A DNA stretch of 64,000 nt from an uncultured bacterium (GTDB taxonomy: Bacteria > Bacteroidota > Bacteroidia > Bacteroidales > Bacteroidaceae), in assembly GCA_905214795.1 (NCBI GenBank), contig CAJMNM010000006.1, positions 50,503 to 114,502 of the forward strand. Reading direction: 5' to 3'. The first letter of the stretch is position 1. Every line of letters begins with the position of its first letter. Both the position numbers and the translations under genes were made by a program. Of the stretch, positions 25,657 through 34,511 are shown piece after piece. The notes under the pieces are model-generated. The model saw nothing but the letters and a program-made list of their open reading frames with translations. It was not told the origin of the DNA and made no database searches.

Positions 25657-25915
25657 TTGAGATTATTTACTACATCTGAATATCGGATGCTATTCGTTAC
25701 TGATGTACTATGTTATCTAATAATGATTGTCGGAGCTATAATGCTTAACCAATTACCAGTACCTGACGAAAAGGACAAAGAATATCGTACGGAAAGAACT
25801 TAATATAGTGGACTCTCTGATTTTTCCCAAGACTGAACTTCCCATTGCACTTGTCATATTATGTATGATGGGATTGATAGTTTTTGTGAAAAGTAACAGA
25901 CTAGCTAATAATATT
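25657..25915 (+). pseudogene. Short membrane-protein ORF fragments cut by the IS end
   Basis: Two short frames follow the acyltransferase. One (ATG 25687, stop 25801-25803, 38 residues) has a hydrophobic core LCYLIMIVGAIML. The other, in a different frame, opens at GTG 25808 (VDSLIFPKTELPIALVILCM) and runs into the inverted repeat at 25916, so its natural end is lost. They look like remains of a small membrane protein interrupted by the insertion sequence, possibly with a frameshift. No family is recognised. Confidence 0.35.
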
Positions 25916-25936
25916 ACTCAAGTTTCGGATTTAGAA
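25916..25936 (-). repeat. IS terminal inverted repeat, right copy
   Basis: Exact 21-bp inverted match of 24644-24664. From here an IS remnant extends rightward. Confidence 0.85.
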
Positions 25937-25937
25937 A

Positions 25938-26083
25938 TTAGGCCAATCGAGCCAGCACTTTAAATGCTGCCAGTCGGCTATTGTCTCTGATTATCAAATC
26001 TAGCATAAATTCTTCATCCATGCCCGTAAGTTCTGTTACAGCTGTAATTATTTCCAAGATGATACTCCATATTTTTCTATGAC
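25938..26083 (-). pseudogene. Transposase C-terminal fragment
   Basis: C-terminal part of an IS4-like transposase as described for the surrounding remnant; no start codon and an upstream in-frame stop. It complements the N-terminal fragment at 24159-24539, but the two together lack the catalytic centre. Confidence 0.6.
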
Positions 26084-26206
26084 AATCAATTCAATGAACG
26101 TTTGAAAAATCATGATAATAATGTTTTAAAAAGAGGCTTAACAGCTATGATCATAACAGAATAACCACCTTCTGTTGTATGACCTTAATATGAATATCAA
26201 TCTTAT

Positions 26207-26256
26207 CCGGAAACTGAACTACCGAAACTTTCGGGACAGTTTCCGGCTGTTTTTAT
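26207..26256 (+). terminator. Orphan strong terminator
   Basis: 10-bp outer stem CCGGAAACTG (26207-26216) / CAGTTTCCGG (26237-26246), inner 5-bp stem CCGAA/TTCGG, then a T-rich tail. It faces right, yet no intact rightward gene ends nearby (acyltransferase stop is 560 bp away). Confidence 0.75.
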
Positions 26257-26623
26257 AATTTTCACCTTCCGGATTACACAAATACGGATTTTAATTACAG
26301 CTTTCATAATGTCAGACAGAAAACGATAAAGCTATATTTATGTCAATATTTACAGAAACATAAAAGAACAACGCCACAAAACACGCTATCAAACAGACAT
26401 TCTGACAAAACACAATATCTCCATTCCGGCGATTTTCAGAAACAGAATTGCCCAACATACATAAAATCATAAAAAACGGAAAAAGCCGAAGAAAAGCAGC
26501 AAGAAAACGCTTAAATTACTATTAATCAACACATTAGTTAAAAATCAAATAATAAGAAACAAGCAAAACTTACGTCTCTACACAAAAAGCCACTAAAAGG
26601 AAAAACGGTACCTGAATCCGAAC

Positions 26624-27000
26624 GTGTAAACATTCATTACTTTTCGGTTTTATGGCTATCATCAGTTTACAAACGCGTACGGTTACGAATTCTTCCGTAA
26701 CCGTGCAGAAATATAATCCGGCACGGTTACGGGCATCACTGCAACCGTACAGAAAAAAGTTCGTAACCGTACCGGATGAAATTCGTAACCGTAGACAAAA
26801 AAACTCACAACCGTATGCGTTTTAATGTGGTTTAGCGTGCATTTTATTGTGAAGATTATCATAAATACGAACTATACGGATTGTATTTACCACATTTACA
26901 AGCATCTAATGCAAAACAGACGTATAAAATATTAACTAAACAGGAAAACGGGTACTGTAACGGTTATTTTGTGAACGGTTATGAAAAAACCGTAACCGTG
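26624..27000 (-). repeat. ~375-bp interspersed ACGGTTACG-rich repeat, copy 1
   Basis: Read on the minus strand this is collinear with 59619-59993. It has about ten half-sites of the form ACGGTTACG/CGTAACCGT (for example 26679-26687, 26696-26704, 26723-26731, 26762-26770, 26784-26792, 26991-26999), with spacing largely conserved between copies. Shared landmarks are AAAACGCATACGGTTG at the core start, ACGAATTTCATC, a terminal hairpin (26679-26704) and an end block GAAAAGTAATGAATGTTTAC. Roughly three quarters of core bases match by eye. No ORF crosses it. Confidence 0.8.
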
Positions 27001-27419
27001 GCTATTATACGCAATATTGATGCTAAAAGTCTGCTTTCCGCTTAATATACAGATTTTGCAGTGTAAGATATTTTCAATAACAACATTATATCACAGCCGG
27101 TAAGGCTCAAGAAGTTTCAGAACGCTGAGAAATCCGATTTTGGGTAGAAAAAATAATCCCTGTTTTAAAACCTTAAAAGCAATTTAGAAAGAGAAACAAT
27201 AAAACATATCAACAAAAAAGCATGTAGCACCAAATATATTGTAAAGAAAAACAAAGTTTTTATCCGGTATAATCAACAAAAACATAATAAAAGCAGGACA
27301 CAGCAAGGGAACTGTAACCATAAAACCCGTTTTCATGACCGAAACAGCCCTGAACTATATATTTTTCCTATATCTTGCAAATTACTTATAAATTTCATCG
27401 GCCATACAATAAATCTGAT

Positions 27420-27427
27420 TACTTTTG
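27420..27427 (+). promoter_or_regulatory. Possible -7 element for the lipocalin-like lipoprotein
   Basis: TACTTTTG fits TAnnTTTG but lies 165 nt before the ATG at 27593, so it would give a long leader. No -33 box at proper spacing. Confidence 0.35.
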
Positions 27428-27592
27428 TCACAAAGGCCGCAGGTTTGCTAACCTTTAAAGGTCAATTAAAGAGCATTTAAAATTGAGCAGTGACTCTATA
27501 CCTGAAAGCATAATCGGACAAAAACATTAAACCTTATACTAAACCAGCATCAGTTACCATAATTACATTATTGAAAAACATAACTACAAAAA

Positions 27593-28531
27593 ATGAAAGC
27601 AATCAATATTTCTTATTTATCCGTATTGTCGCTTCTTGCCGCATCGTGCAGCAATGTATCAACATCTTATAACGAAAGCGATTTAGTAGGCAGATGGCAG
27701 GAAATCATGCCGGTCAACCATTCCATCATTCAGGGCGTTGAATTGAAAGAGGACGGAACCGCGTCTTCTATCGGCATGGCCACACTGAAATATCACAACT
27801 GGGAACTGATTGACGGCAAGAACATCGTTTTATCGGGCGAAAGCATAGGAAACGGGCAGACTATCGCGTTTGCCGACACGCTGAATATATGCTCAATAGT
27901 GAACGACACTTTAACTTTAGGAAAATTCGGGTCATACCGCATTCAATATAAGAAACAGCAACTGATAGGCGGCACTGACGCGGCAATGGGCTATACGTAT
28001 TCAAAGGTTCTTGATAAAAAAATAAGAATATTCGAAGAAGGCGTGAAAGTGCTTTCCGCAACCGACCCTCAGGCTACATCGGCCGGATATATGGTTTTTG
28101 CAGCCGACTCATCAAAGGTAGAACTGTTTTTGCCGGAGATGTCTGTCGTTTTGGAGAAACGTAGCAGACCTGACGGCACGTCGGTATGGAACGTAGAAGA
28201 CGATGACAGTTTCATGGTTGAAAAGTGTAACGACGAATGGATTATTACCAGAAGAGGCAAGGTGCTTTATAGCTCTACCGGATTTGAGAATATCATTCAA
28301 ACGACCTTTGTCGGCAAAAGCGGCAAAACAATTTCTGTATCATTCTTCCAGACCGCGGAACTGGCACAAGTCACCACTGACGGAGTAAATCATGTTCTGC
28401 ATCAATACAGAACCGCCTCCGGCTACGGATACCGGAATGCATTCATAGACATCAGAGGAAAGGGAGACGAACTGACACTTACCGACCTGTCGGATAATAA
28501 GAGTGAAACATTTGTAGAGAATAAGGATTAA
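27593..28531 (+). CDS. Lipocalin-like lipoprotein
   Basis: 312 residues. A lipobox (LLAASC, lipidated C19) gives an envelope lipoprotein. Residues ~28-118 resemble the lipocalin-like domain of Bacteroides proteins (DLVGRWQEIMP, VELKEDGTASSI, WELIDGKNIVLSG). The second half (~130-310) forms another beta-rich region that may be a MliC-like or second calycin barrel. Such proteins are presumed to bind small hydrophobic ligands or act in envelope stress; no ligand can be assigned. It stands alone between a long noncoding stretch and a terminator-like hairpin. Confidence 0.75.
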   Translation: MKAINISYLSVLSLLAASCSNVSTSYNESDLVGRWQEIMPVNHSIIQGVELKEDGTASSIGMATLKYHNWELIDGKNIVLSGESIGNGQTIAFADTLNICSIVNDTLTLGKFGSYRIQYKKQQLIGGTDAAMGYTYSKVLDKKIRIFEEGVKVLSATDPQATSAGYMVFAADSSKVELFLPEMSVVLEKRSRPDGTSVWNVEDDDSFMVEKCNDEWIITRRGKVLYSSTGFENIIQTTFVGKSGKTISVSFFQTAELAQVTTDGVNHVLHQYRTASGYGYRNAFIDIRGKGDELTLTDLSDNKSETFVENKD

Positions 28532-28534
28532 TAT

Positions 28535-28578
28535 TAAAGGCTTGGAACTGCGGATTTCACACCGTTTCCAAGCCTTAA
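28535..28578. terminator. Hairpin terminator between lipoprotein gene and envC
   Basis: Perfect 11-bp stem AAGGCTTGGAA (28537-28547) / TTCCAAGCCTT (28566-28576). T-tract is short (TTAATT), so strength is moderate. It could also serve the leftward operon ending at 28645. Confidence 0.65.
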
Positions 28579-28644
28579 TTATATGATTCGGCGATGACAT
28601 CTCATCGCGATACATTCAATTATCCGACAACCGGATTTATATGT

Positions 28645-29976
28645 TTACCGGCCAATCCAAGCCTCGGGATTGAGTTTGGCGGTTTCTTTACGCAACTGGA
28701 AATGCAATACGCAATTGCCGCTTCCGTCGTTTTCCACCGAACCGAGAATGTCGCGGGCCTTGACTTTCTGTCCTTTGGTAACAATCACTGAAGACAGGTT
28801 GCAATATACCGATATGTAGCTGCCGTGACGCACAAGCACATTCTTTGTTCCGCCAAACTGGAAGACGGCACTGACCTCGCCGTCGAAGATGGCACGTGCC
28901 TTGGCACCCGGCTTGCCGATATAGTTTGTTCCCTTATTGTCAAGCCGCACATTTTTAAGCCCCGGCACATTATACATTCCAAAACGGCTTCCTATCATGT
29001 AACTGCCGGTAATAGGTACCGGCAAACGCCCTTTGTTCTTCTCAAACGAGCCGTTCAGGGCACGGTCCTGCGGAGTGAGCCACTGATTGGCAGCCGGCGA
29101 AGAAGATGTTGCGGACGAGCGTTTGCTTTTGCTCTTCTGTCCGGTGTTCTTGCTGCCCTGCTTGCGTGCCGCGTCGCGTTCCTTCTTGCGACGGGCTTCC
29201 TCGCGCCTTTTGGCCTCCTGCTCGGCACGGCGACGGGCCTGCTCAACCTCCCAGGCTATCATCTGGTCTATCTTGCGGTCAAGTGCCACAAGCTGTTTCT
29301 TCTGCTGCTCTACTTCCTTGGACAAGGCCTTCTGGCGTTTCTGTAAACCGGCTACGTTACGTTTCTCTTCTTCCTGCAAGCGTTGCAGCTGGGCACGCTG
29401 AGCCTCGCACTCACTGACCAGACGGTGTTTCTCGCCTTTTACCTTCAGCAATTCGTTCTTTCCGGCCAGCAGCTCATTCTGCTTCTGTATAATCTGTTCG
29501 GCCAGGCTCCGCTCATAATTGGCATATTCTCTTGCGTAGCGCGAACGCCGGTACATCTGTGTCACCGACCGGGTGGACAGCACAAACAGCAAAGGGCTGT
29601 TGACCGACTTGTTGAGACGCGCATAGCGCAGTGCCTTAATATAGTCCTGCTTCTTGCTCTCCAGCTCGCGCGCATTCTGTGCCAGCTTGCTCTCCTGAGC
29701 GGCTATTTTCTGCTCCACACCTTTTATCTGCTGCTCCATGTCGTTGATATAACGCTGGCGGTTTTCCAACTGATTGGTCAGCATACTGATGTCGCGCATC
29801 TTGGCCTCCACGTTTTTCTGCGTAGTGGTCAGTTCAGACTGTTTTTTCTTTAATCCCTTCTGTATTTCCTTCTTCTGCGACTGCAAGGCCTTTATCTTAC
29901 GGCTGTTTTGCGCCGAAGACAACTGTATGCCTCCCGTGCTTAAACAGAAGCTCAAAAGCAATACTCTCCAAATCAT
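28645..29976 (-). CDS. EnvC-like murein hydrolase activator (degenerate LytM/M23)
   Basis: 443 residues: signal peptide (1-22), two long coiled-coil blocks (~25-115 and ~155-275), a basic/low-complexity linker (KRREEARRKKERDAARKQ and following) and a C-terminal LytM fold (~320-443). The zinc ligands of active M23 enzymes are lost: the HxxxD site reads NKGTNYIG, the YAHLSS motif reads YCNLSS, and HLHFE reads VLHFQ. This is the pattern of EnvC, which activates amidases at the division site instead of cutting peptidoglycan. Starts with an ATGA overlap on the DUF4292 gene; last gene of dut-TPR-DUF4292-envC. Confidence 0.88.
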   Translation of the reverse strand: MIWRVLLLSFCLSTGGIQLSSAQNSRKIKALQSQKKEIQKGLKKKQSELTTTQKNVEAKMRDISMLTNQLENRQRYINDMEQQIKGVEQKIAAQESKLAQNARELESKKQDYIKALRYARLNKSVNSPLLFVLSTRSVTQMYRRSRYAREYANYERSLAEQIIQKQNELLAGKNELLKVKGEKHRLVSECEAQRAQLQRLQEEEKRNVAGLQKRQKALSKEVEQQKKQLVALDRKIDQMIAWEVEQARRRAEQEAKRREEARRKKERDAARKQGSKNTGQKSKSKRSSATSSSPAANQWLTPQDRALNGSFEKNKGRLPVPITGSYMIGSRFGMYNVPGLKNVRLDNKGTNYIGKPGAKARAIFDGEVSAVFQFGGTKNVLVRHGSYISVYCNLSSVIVTKGQKVKARDILGSVENDGSGNCVLHFQLRKETAKLNPEAWIGR

Positions 29977-30800
29977 TTTGACAACATCTTTAAAATAGAC
30001 TGTACGTCAACCTTTTTATATCGGCTTCCCGGCTCGTCGGTAAGCTTAATGGCCTTACTGTCTGACTTCAGATTACTTAGTCCAAATGTCGCACGGTAGC
30101 TCTTTCCAGCACTTTCGATGGTAAGCTGCATGTTATCGGGAAAACTTTTCTTATTCACCTGACCGAAATGGAGGTACGACCATTTCAAAGCCGGCATGGT
30201 TGGCTGTCCCTGCAATCCGAGAACGGTATTGCGCACCAGTCCTGTAGCCAGATCGAGCAGAAAGCGTGCCTGTATGGCGGTAGTGCTGTTGGTAACCAGC
30301 TCAACCTGGCTGCCACCGGCTGTTCTGTTCATGTCAAAATCCTGTTCGTTCCAGAACCGGCCACTACCGGGAACAAACAAATCGTTCCAGAACAGCGCCT
30401 GAAAGGTATAAAAATCTATACCGGCTGACTGCAGATAAGGCACATCGGCATAATTGACCTTCACATACTGACGCCCCATGCGGTCGATCATCAGCAAATA
30501 GTCGGGCGTCATTTCCAGACGTCCCACTTCCATAAATCCCAATGCGACAAGCGAAATCTGAATGGCCTTGTCACGTTCGAAACTGCACGATCCTCCAACG
30601 GAAACAGATTTGGCCCCGTCAGAAAGCTGCAGGTTCAGTTTTCCTGAGACGGTGCCCTCTTTCAGCGCGCCTGTAGCCATCTTATCGACCCATTCTTCTT
30701 TCGGTTCCTGCACTTCTGCGACCTGTTTGGAAGAACGACAGCCGGAAAGTATTCCCAGCATCATGCATGCGATGCATCCGTATGTTACGATATGTTTCAT
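29973..30800 (-). CDS. DUF4292 lipoprotein
   Basis: 275 residues from the ATG at 30798-30800. The frame is open further upstream, but this start gives a proper lipoprotein signal (MKHIVTYGCIACMMLGILSG, lipidated C21) and overlaps the TPR stop as TAATG, so it is taken as real. The mature part has the DUF4292 pattern (VSVGGSCSFERDKAIQISLV, DRMGRQYVKVNYADVPYL), a LolA/LolB-like half-barrel seen across Bacteroidetes next to the same neighbours. A role in outer-membrane lipoprotein or lipid handling is inference. Ends in a 4-nt overlap with envC. Confidence 0.8.
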   Translation of the reverse strand: MKHIVTYGCIACMMLGILSGCRSSKQVAEVQEPKEEWVDKMATGALKEGTVSGKLNLQLSDGAKSVSVGGSCSFERDKAIQISLVALGFMEVGRLEMTPDYLLMIDRMGRQYVKVNYADVPYLQSAGIDFYTFQALFWNDLFVPGSGRFWNEQDFDMNRTAGGSQVELVTNSTTAIQARFLLDLATGLVRNTVLGLQGQPTMPALKWSYLHFGQVNKKSFPDNMQLTIESAGKSYRATFGLSNLKSDSKAIKLTDEPGSRYKKVDVQSILKMLSK

Positions 30801-32566
30801 TATTTTTCTTCTATATATTGCTTCTGTTGAATCTTCCGGCGCAACAAGGGAGTGACATCTCCGCCTTTCTGCTGGGCCAGTTTCCAATATCTCAACGCTT
30901 CTGCGGTATCACCACATTTGGCGTAAATATCACCGGCATGCTCCAACACACCGGCAGTGACCTCCTCATCATCGGTCTTTCCGCCTTCGACAACCTTGTC
31001 GATATAAATCTTAGCCTCGCTGTACTTGCCTTTTACAAACAATATCCATGCATAGGTATCCAGATAGGTTTTGTTCTCCGGCTCGGCCTTGATGGTTCTG
31101 TAACTCATTTCCTCGGCCTTGTCCAACTGCTGCCTGTCAAGCGAAAGGAAATAAGCATAGTTGTTCAAACACATGATGTTGTCCGGTTTATAAACCAGGC
31201 AGGAATCATAAGCGGCATAAGCCTCGCTCTTCTGCCCTTTCTTGTAAAGCAAATCGCCCATAATGGAATACATATCCGACACGAGCGACGGGTCGGTATC
31301 ATCCCGCACCTGACCAACTCCGACCTGGAATGTCTGCAAAGCCTCATCCACACGGTCTATCTGGTAATAAGAGAATCCCAGATAGAAATAAAAAGACAGT
31401 TGGTCGGGGTAGTTTTCAATACCTTTCTTACAAACTTCCACCGCCTTATTATAATTTTTCTCATCAAAGGCATATTGCATCAGCTGAAACAGGGCCGGCT
31501 GATTGTCGGGCTCAATACTTAATATGCGTTCCAAGGCATCGGCAATCTTGGCACGACTCATTTTCTTTAACTGGAGATATGAGGCATACATGGCCAGCAT
31601 GGCGGTTGTCTGAGGCACGGCATTAAACACCTGATCGAACTTGGCCAGCACCTCGGTGCTGTCGGCTCCGGCATTTTCCTTGTCTACAATATAGTTTCTC
31701 ATCAAGGTGGCACGCACACGGTCCTCGGTTTGCCGGCTACACAACAGCGTGTCAAACAGGGCTACATAGGCCGAGTCATTGGCTGTCTGCTTGTAATAGT
31801 CCAACAAAGAAAGCTGAAGGGCCTGATTCTCGGGTTCGGCTTTTCTGACTTCCTCGTAAATGGCATAGGCTTTCTCCGGTTGCTGAACCAGAAGATATTG
31901 ATCGCCGATAAGCACCTTATAAGATAAATCATTCGGATTCTCGGCTGCCAGGGAGTCTAACTCGGCAAATGCCTTGTCTTCCTTTCCCAATTCGCGATAC
32001 AGTCTGAACTTCTCAAGGCTGATTGAAGCGTTCCGGCCTTCTATGGTTTCTATACGGTCGAGAGCCTTAATGGCGCGCAATTCGTCACCATCGTCCATAT
32101 ACAGAGATACCAGCTGTCCCAACACATCGGTACGCATGGGGTTGCAACGCACCATGTCTTCGAGAACCGTCACGGCATGCTTGGTATCGCGCTTGCGCAG
32201 ATAATATGAGGCTAACGCCTCTTTATAATAAATATTGTCCGGCTCAACCGCAACTGCGTGCTTCAGATAACGCTCGCCTTCTTCCTCGTTACGCAAGCCC
32301 ATATAATAAAGGCCAAGCTCGTACATCACCTCTCCGGCCTCGGGATTAAGTTCCAGACAGTGACGGTAAAGCGCAAACGCCTCATCGTGCAAACCGGCCA
32401 GCTTCTTTTTTGTAGCCTCAAGATAATAATACTCAAAACGACGGCGGCTTTCATCATTCTGCGCCTGTGCCTGTGACTTTACACTTTTACAGGAAGAGAA
32501 GGCCAGCAACAGACAAGCCAGTCCGCAACAGAGTATAACAAAATTCTTTCTCACTTTTATTCTCAC
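30800..32566 (-). CDS. TPR-repeat lipoprotein
   Basis: About 588 residues of tetratricopeptide repeats spread over the whole mature chain (for example AFALYRHCLELNPEAGEVMY, KAVEVCKKGIENYPDQL, AYDSCLVYKPDNIMCLNNYA). The frame extends to an ATG at 32617 inside dut, but a GTG at 32564-32566, one base after the dut stop, gives a clean lipoprotein signal (RIKVRKNFVILCCGLACLLL, then AFSSC); a second GTG at 32554 is an alternative. TPR lipoproteins of this kind act as scaffolds for envelope complexes. Tight coupling to dut and DUF4292/envC is conserved in Bacteroides. Specific partner unknown. Confidence 0.82.
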   Translation of the reverse strand: MRIKVRKNFVILCCGLACLLLAFSSCKSVKSQAQAQNDESRRRFEYYYLEATKKKLAGLHDEAFALYRHCLELNPEAGEVMYELGLYYMGLRNEEEGERYLKHAVAVEPDNIYYKEALASYYLRKRDTKHAVTVLEDMVRCNPMRTDVLGQLVSLYMDDGDELRAIKALDRIETIEGRNASISLEKFRLYRELGKEDKAFAELDSLAAENPNDLSYKVLIGDQYLLVQQPEKAYAIYEEVRKAEPENQALQLSLLDYYKQTANDSAYVALFDTLLCSRQTEDRVRATLMRNYIVDKENAGADSTEVLAKFDQVFNAVPQTTAMLAMYASYLQLKKMSRAKIADALERILSIEPDNQPALFQLMQYAFDEKNYNKAVEVCKKGIENYPDQLSFYFYLGFSYYQIDRVDEALQTFQVGVGQVRDDTDPSLVSDMYSIMGDLLYKKGQKSEAYAAYDSCLVYKPDNIMCLNNYAYFLSLDRQQLDKAEEMSYRTIKAEPENKTYLDTYAWILFVKGKYSEAKIYIDKVVEGGKTDDEEVTAGVLEHAGDIYAKCGDTAEALRYWKLAQQKGGDVTPLLRRKIQQKQYIEEK

Positions 32567-32567
32567 G

Positions 32568-33011
32568 TTATTTGTTTCCTGAATGTCCAAAGCCACCGGC
32601 TCCACGCTCGGTATCATCCAATTTGTCTGTCAGTTTCCAGTCGACACGCTCGTAGCGCGCGATAACCATCTGGGCAATGCGCTCGCCATCCTGAATGACA
32701 AAATCCTCAGACGAGAGATTGACCAATATAATACCTATTTCTCCACGATAATCAGCATCGATGGTACCCGGCGAGTTCAGCACCGTGATTCCTTTCTTCA
32801 AAGCCAATCCGCTACGCGGCCGAATCTGAGCCTCGGTGCCGGGAGGCAGGGCAATATACAGTCCCGTGGGTACCAAACAACGTGCCAACGGCTTTAAAAC
32901 AATCGGTTCGTCCAAATTGGCGCGAATATCCATTCCGGCAGCATCTGTTGTGGCATATTGCGGCAGCGGATGATGTGATTTATTGACAATACTGATTTCC
33001 AACATACACAT
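32568..33011 (-). CDS. dut: dUTP diphosphatase
   Basis: 147 residues with all five trimeric dUTPase motifs: DAAGMDIRA (24-32), [12 protein letters not shown] (65-76), [17 protein letters not shown] (~82-98), [12 protein letters not shown] (~108-119) and the C-terminal P-loop-like [10 protein letters not shown]. It converts dUTP to dUMP and pyrophosphate, keeping uracil out of DNA. M3 is an equally possible start. First gene of the leftward operon, with a -7 element about 20 nt upstream, and divergent from dgt. Confidence 0.96.
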   Translation of the reverse strand: MCMLEISIVNKSHHPLPQYATTDAAGMDIRANLDEPIVLKPLARCLVPTGLYIALPPGTEAQIRPRSGLALKKGITVLNSPGTIDADYRGEIGIILVNLSSEDFVIQDGERIAQMVIARYERVDWKLTDKLDDTERGAGGFGHSGNK

Positions 33012-33030
33012 AAACTTAATTTTAAGCTTA

Positions 33031-33038
33031 CAAAAATA
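33031..33038 (-). promoter_or_regulatory. -7 element for dut operon
   Basis: Minus strand TATTTTTG, 20 nt before the dut ATG. Confidence 0.5.
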
Positions 33039-33101
33039 ACCAATTCCGATTAGATTTCCATTGAAAAGACAATAAAAACACAGTTTATCAAGGTTTTTAA
33101 T

Positions 33102-33109
33102 TACTTTTG
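33102..33109 (+). promoter_or_regulatory. -7 element for dgt
   Basis: TACTTTTG, 22 nt before the ATG at 33131. Confidence 0.5.
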
Positions 33110-33130
33110 TGAAAATTCTACAATGTAACT

Positions 33131-34486
33131 ATGAACTGGGAGCAATTAATATCCAACAAACGTTTCGGACTGGAAGAATATCATGCGCAACGCAAAGATG
33201 ACCGTACGGAATTCCAACGCGACTTTGACCGGCTTATCTTTTCAGCTCCGTTCAGACGCCTGCAAAACAAAACGCAGGTTTTTCCGCTACCGGGCAGTAT
33301 ATTCGTGCACAACAGACTGACTCACAGCCTTGAGGTTTCGAGCGTGGGACGCTCGCTGGGAAACGACATTGCCCGCCTGCTTATTCAGAAACACCGGATG
33401 GACGACAACTGCCACTTGCGCGAGGCGGGCGCCATTGTGTCGGCCGCATGTCTGGCACACGACCTGGGTAACCCGCCGTTCGGACACTCGGGAGAAAAAG
33501 CCATAGGCACCTTTTTCAGCGAAGGACACGGCGAATGGCTGCGTAAATATACCGACCCGCTGAGCAATGACCGGCTGACCGAGGCCGAATGGAACGACCT
33601 GACGCATTTTGAAGGCAACGCCAACGCCTTCCGTCTGCTGACCCATCACTTCAAAGGGCGGCGCAAGGGCGGATTCGTGATGACCTACTCTACACTGGCC
33701 TCGATTGTAAAATACCCTTTCTCATCGGGTCTGGCGGGAGATCATGCCAAATTCGGTTTCTTTCAAAGCGAGGCGGAAGACTATCAGCGTATAGCAAAAG
33801 AGCTGGGCATACCACGTCTGGAAAGTCCTGAAGGAACATTGAAATTCGCACGCCACCCGTTTGTCTATCTTGTGGAAGCGGCAGACGATATCTGCTATGA
33901 AATAATGGACATTGAAGATGCCCATAAACTGAAGATTCTGAACAGTGCTGACACACGGGAACTGCTGCTGGCTTTCTTTGACGAGAAACGTAAGGAGTCT
34001 ATCAGAAAGAATCTGAGTCTGGTTACAGATACCAATGAACAGATTGTTTATCTCAGGTCGTGCGTAATCGGCTGTCTGGAGGCGGAATGTGTGCGTGTGT
34101 TTACAGAACATGAACAGGAGATTCTGGACGGATGTTTTGAGGGCTGCCTTATCGACCATATCTCAGACATACCGCATGCGGCATATAAGGCCTGCGAAGC
34201 AATGGCCTACTCAAAGATTTATAAAAGCAAGGATGTGGTAGACATCGAACTTGCCGGTTATAAGGTTATCAGCACGTTGCTAGAACAGATGATTGAAGCC
34301 GTGTGTCACCCGGAGAAAACCTATTCGCAGTTGCTCATCAACCGCGTATCACAACAGTATGACATCTTAGCCACCCGTTTCTATGACCGTCTGATGGCTG
34401 TTCTGGACTATATCTCAGGAATGACAGATGTCTATGCGTTGGACCTTTACCGGAAAATAAACGGCACGAGCCTGCCCAATGTATGA
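33131..34486 (+). CDS. dgt: dGTP triphosphohydrolase (dGTPase)
   Basis: 451 residues of the HD-domain dNTPase family. Metal-binding H..HD..D residues are seen in NRLTHSLEVSSVGRSLG (~61-77) and AHDLGNPPFGHSGE (~113-126), and the later D in FVYLVEAADDICYEIMD. It splits dGTP (and often other dNTPs) to nucleoside and tripolyphosphate, adjusting the dNTP pool. It is divergent from dut, another dNTP-pool enzyme, so the two share one control region. A large hairpin structure follows the stop. Confidence 0.93.
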   Translation: MNWEQLISNKRFGLEEYHAQRKDDRTEFQRDFDRLIFSAPFRRLQNKTQVFPLPGSIFVHNRLTHSLEVSSVGRSLGNDIARLLIQKHRMDDNCHLREAGAIVSAACLAHDLGNPPFGHSGEKAIGTFFSEGHGEWLRKYTDPLSNDRLTEAEWNDLTHFEGNANAFRLLTHHFKGRRKGGFVMTYSTLASIVKYPFSSGLAGDHAKFGFFQSEAEDYQRIAKELGIPRLESPEGTLKFARHPFVYLVEAADDICYEIMDIEDAHKLKILNSADTRELLLAFFDEKRKESIRKNLSLVTDTNEQIVYLRSCVIGCLEAECVRVFTEHEQEILDGCFEGCLIDHISDIPHAAYKACEAMAYSKIYKSKDVVDIELAGYKVISTLLEQMIEAVCHPEKTYSQLLINRVSQQYDILATRFYDRLMAVLDYISGMTDVYALDLYRKINGTSLPNV

Positions 34487-34511
34487 CAAACGGCATTAGA
34501 CCATAAAAAAG

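Larger units (their letters stand above)
25916..26085 (-). mobile_element. Right IS remnant (3' end retained)
   Basis: Holds the terminal repeat and, on the minus strand, the last ~48 codons of a transposase ending at TAA 25938-25940. The translated end includes ITAVTELTGMDEEFMLDLII and RDNSRLAAFKVLARLA. The frame is broken by a TGA near 26085, beyond which no similarity is seen. Same orientation as the left remnant, so the two would be direct copies of one IS family. Confidence 0.65.
26084..27592. other. Long noncoding stretch with orphan terminator and repeat element
   Basis: About 1.5 kb with no credible coding sequence on either strand. It contains a strong rightward terminator (26207-26256) with no gene before it, the ~375-bp repeat (26624-27000) and a possible promoter for the downstream lipoprotein (27420-27427). 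27001-27419 shows nothing recognisable. Confidence 0.7.

Noticed and set aside
26640..26830. CRISPR-like array because of regularly spaced short repeats
   Set aside because: Half-sites are only 8-10 bp, vary in orientation and spacing (17-30 bp), and the spacers themselves are homologous to those of the copy at 59.6-60.0 kb; no cas genes.
28825..29417. Several plus-strand ORFs antisense to envC
   Set aside because: Arise from the biased Lys/Arg/Glu-rich coiled-coil codons of envC; low-complexity Cys/Ser/Leu translations.
30801..30887. Longer N-terminus of the DUF4292 lipoprotein
   Set aside because: It lies within the TPR gene and lacks a signal; the TAATG overlap start gives a proper lipobox.
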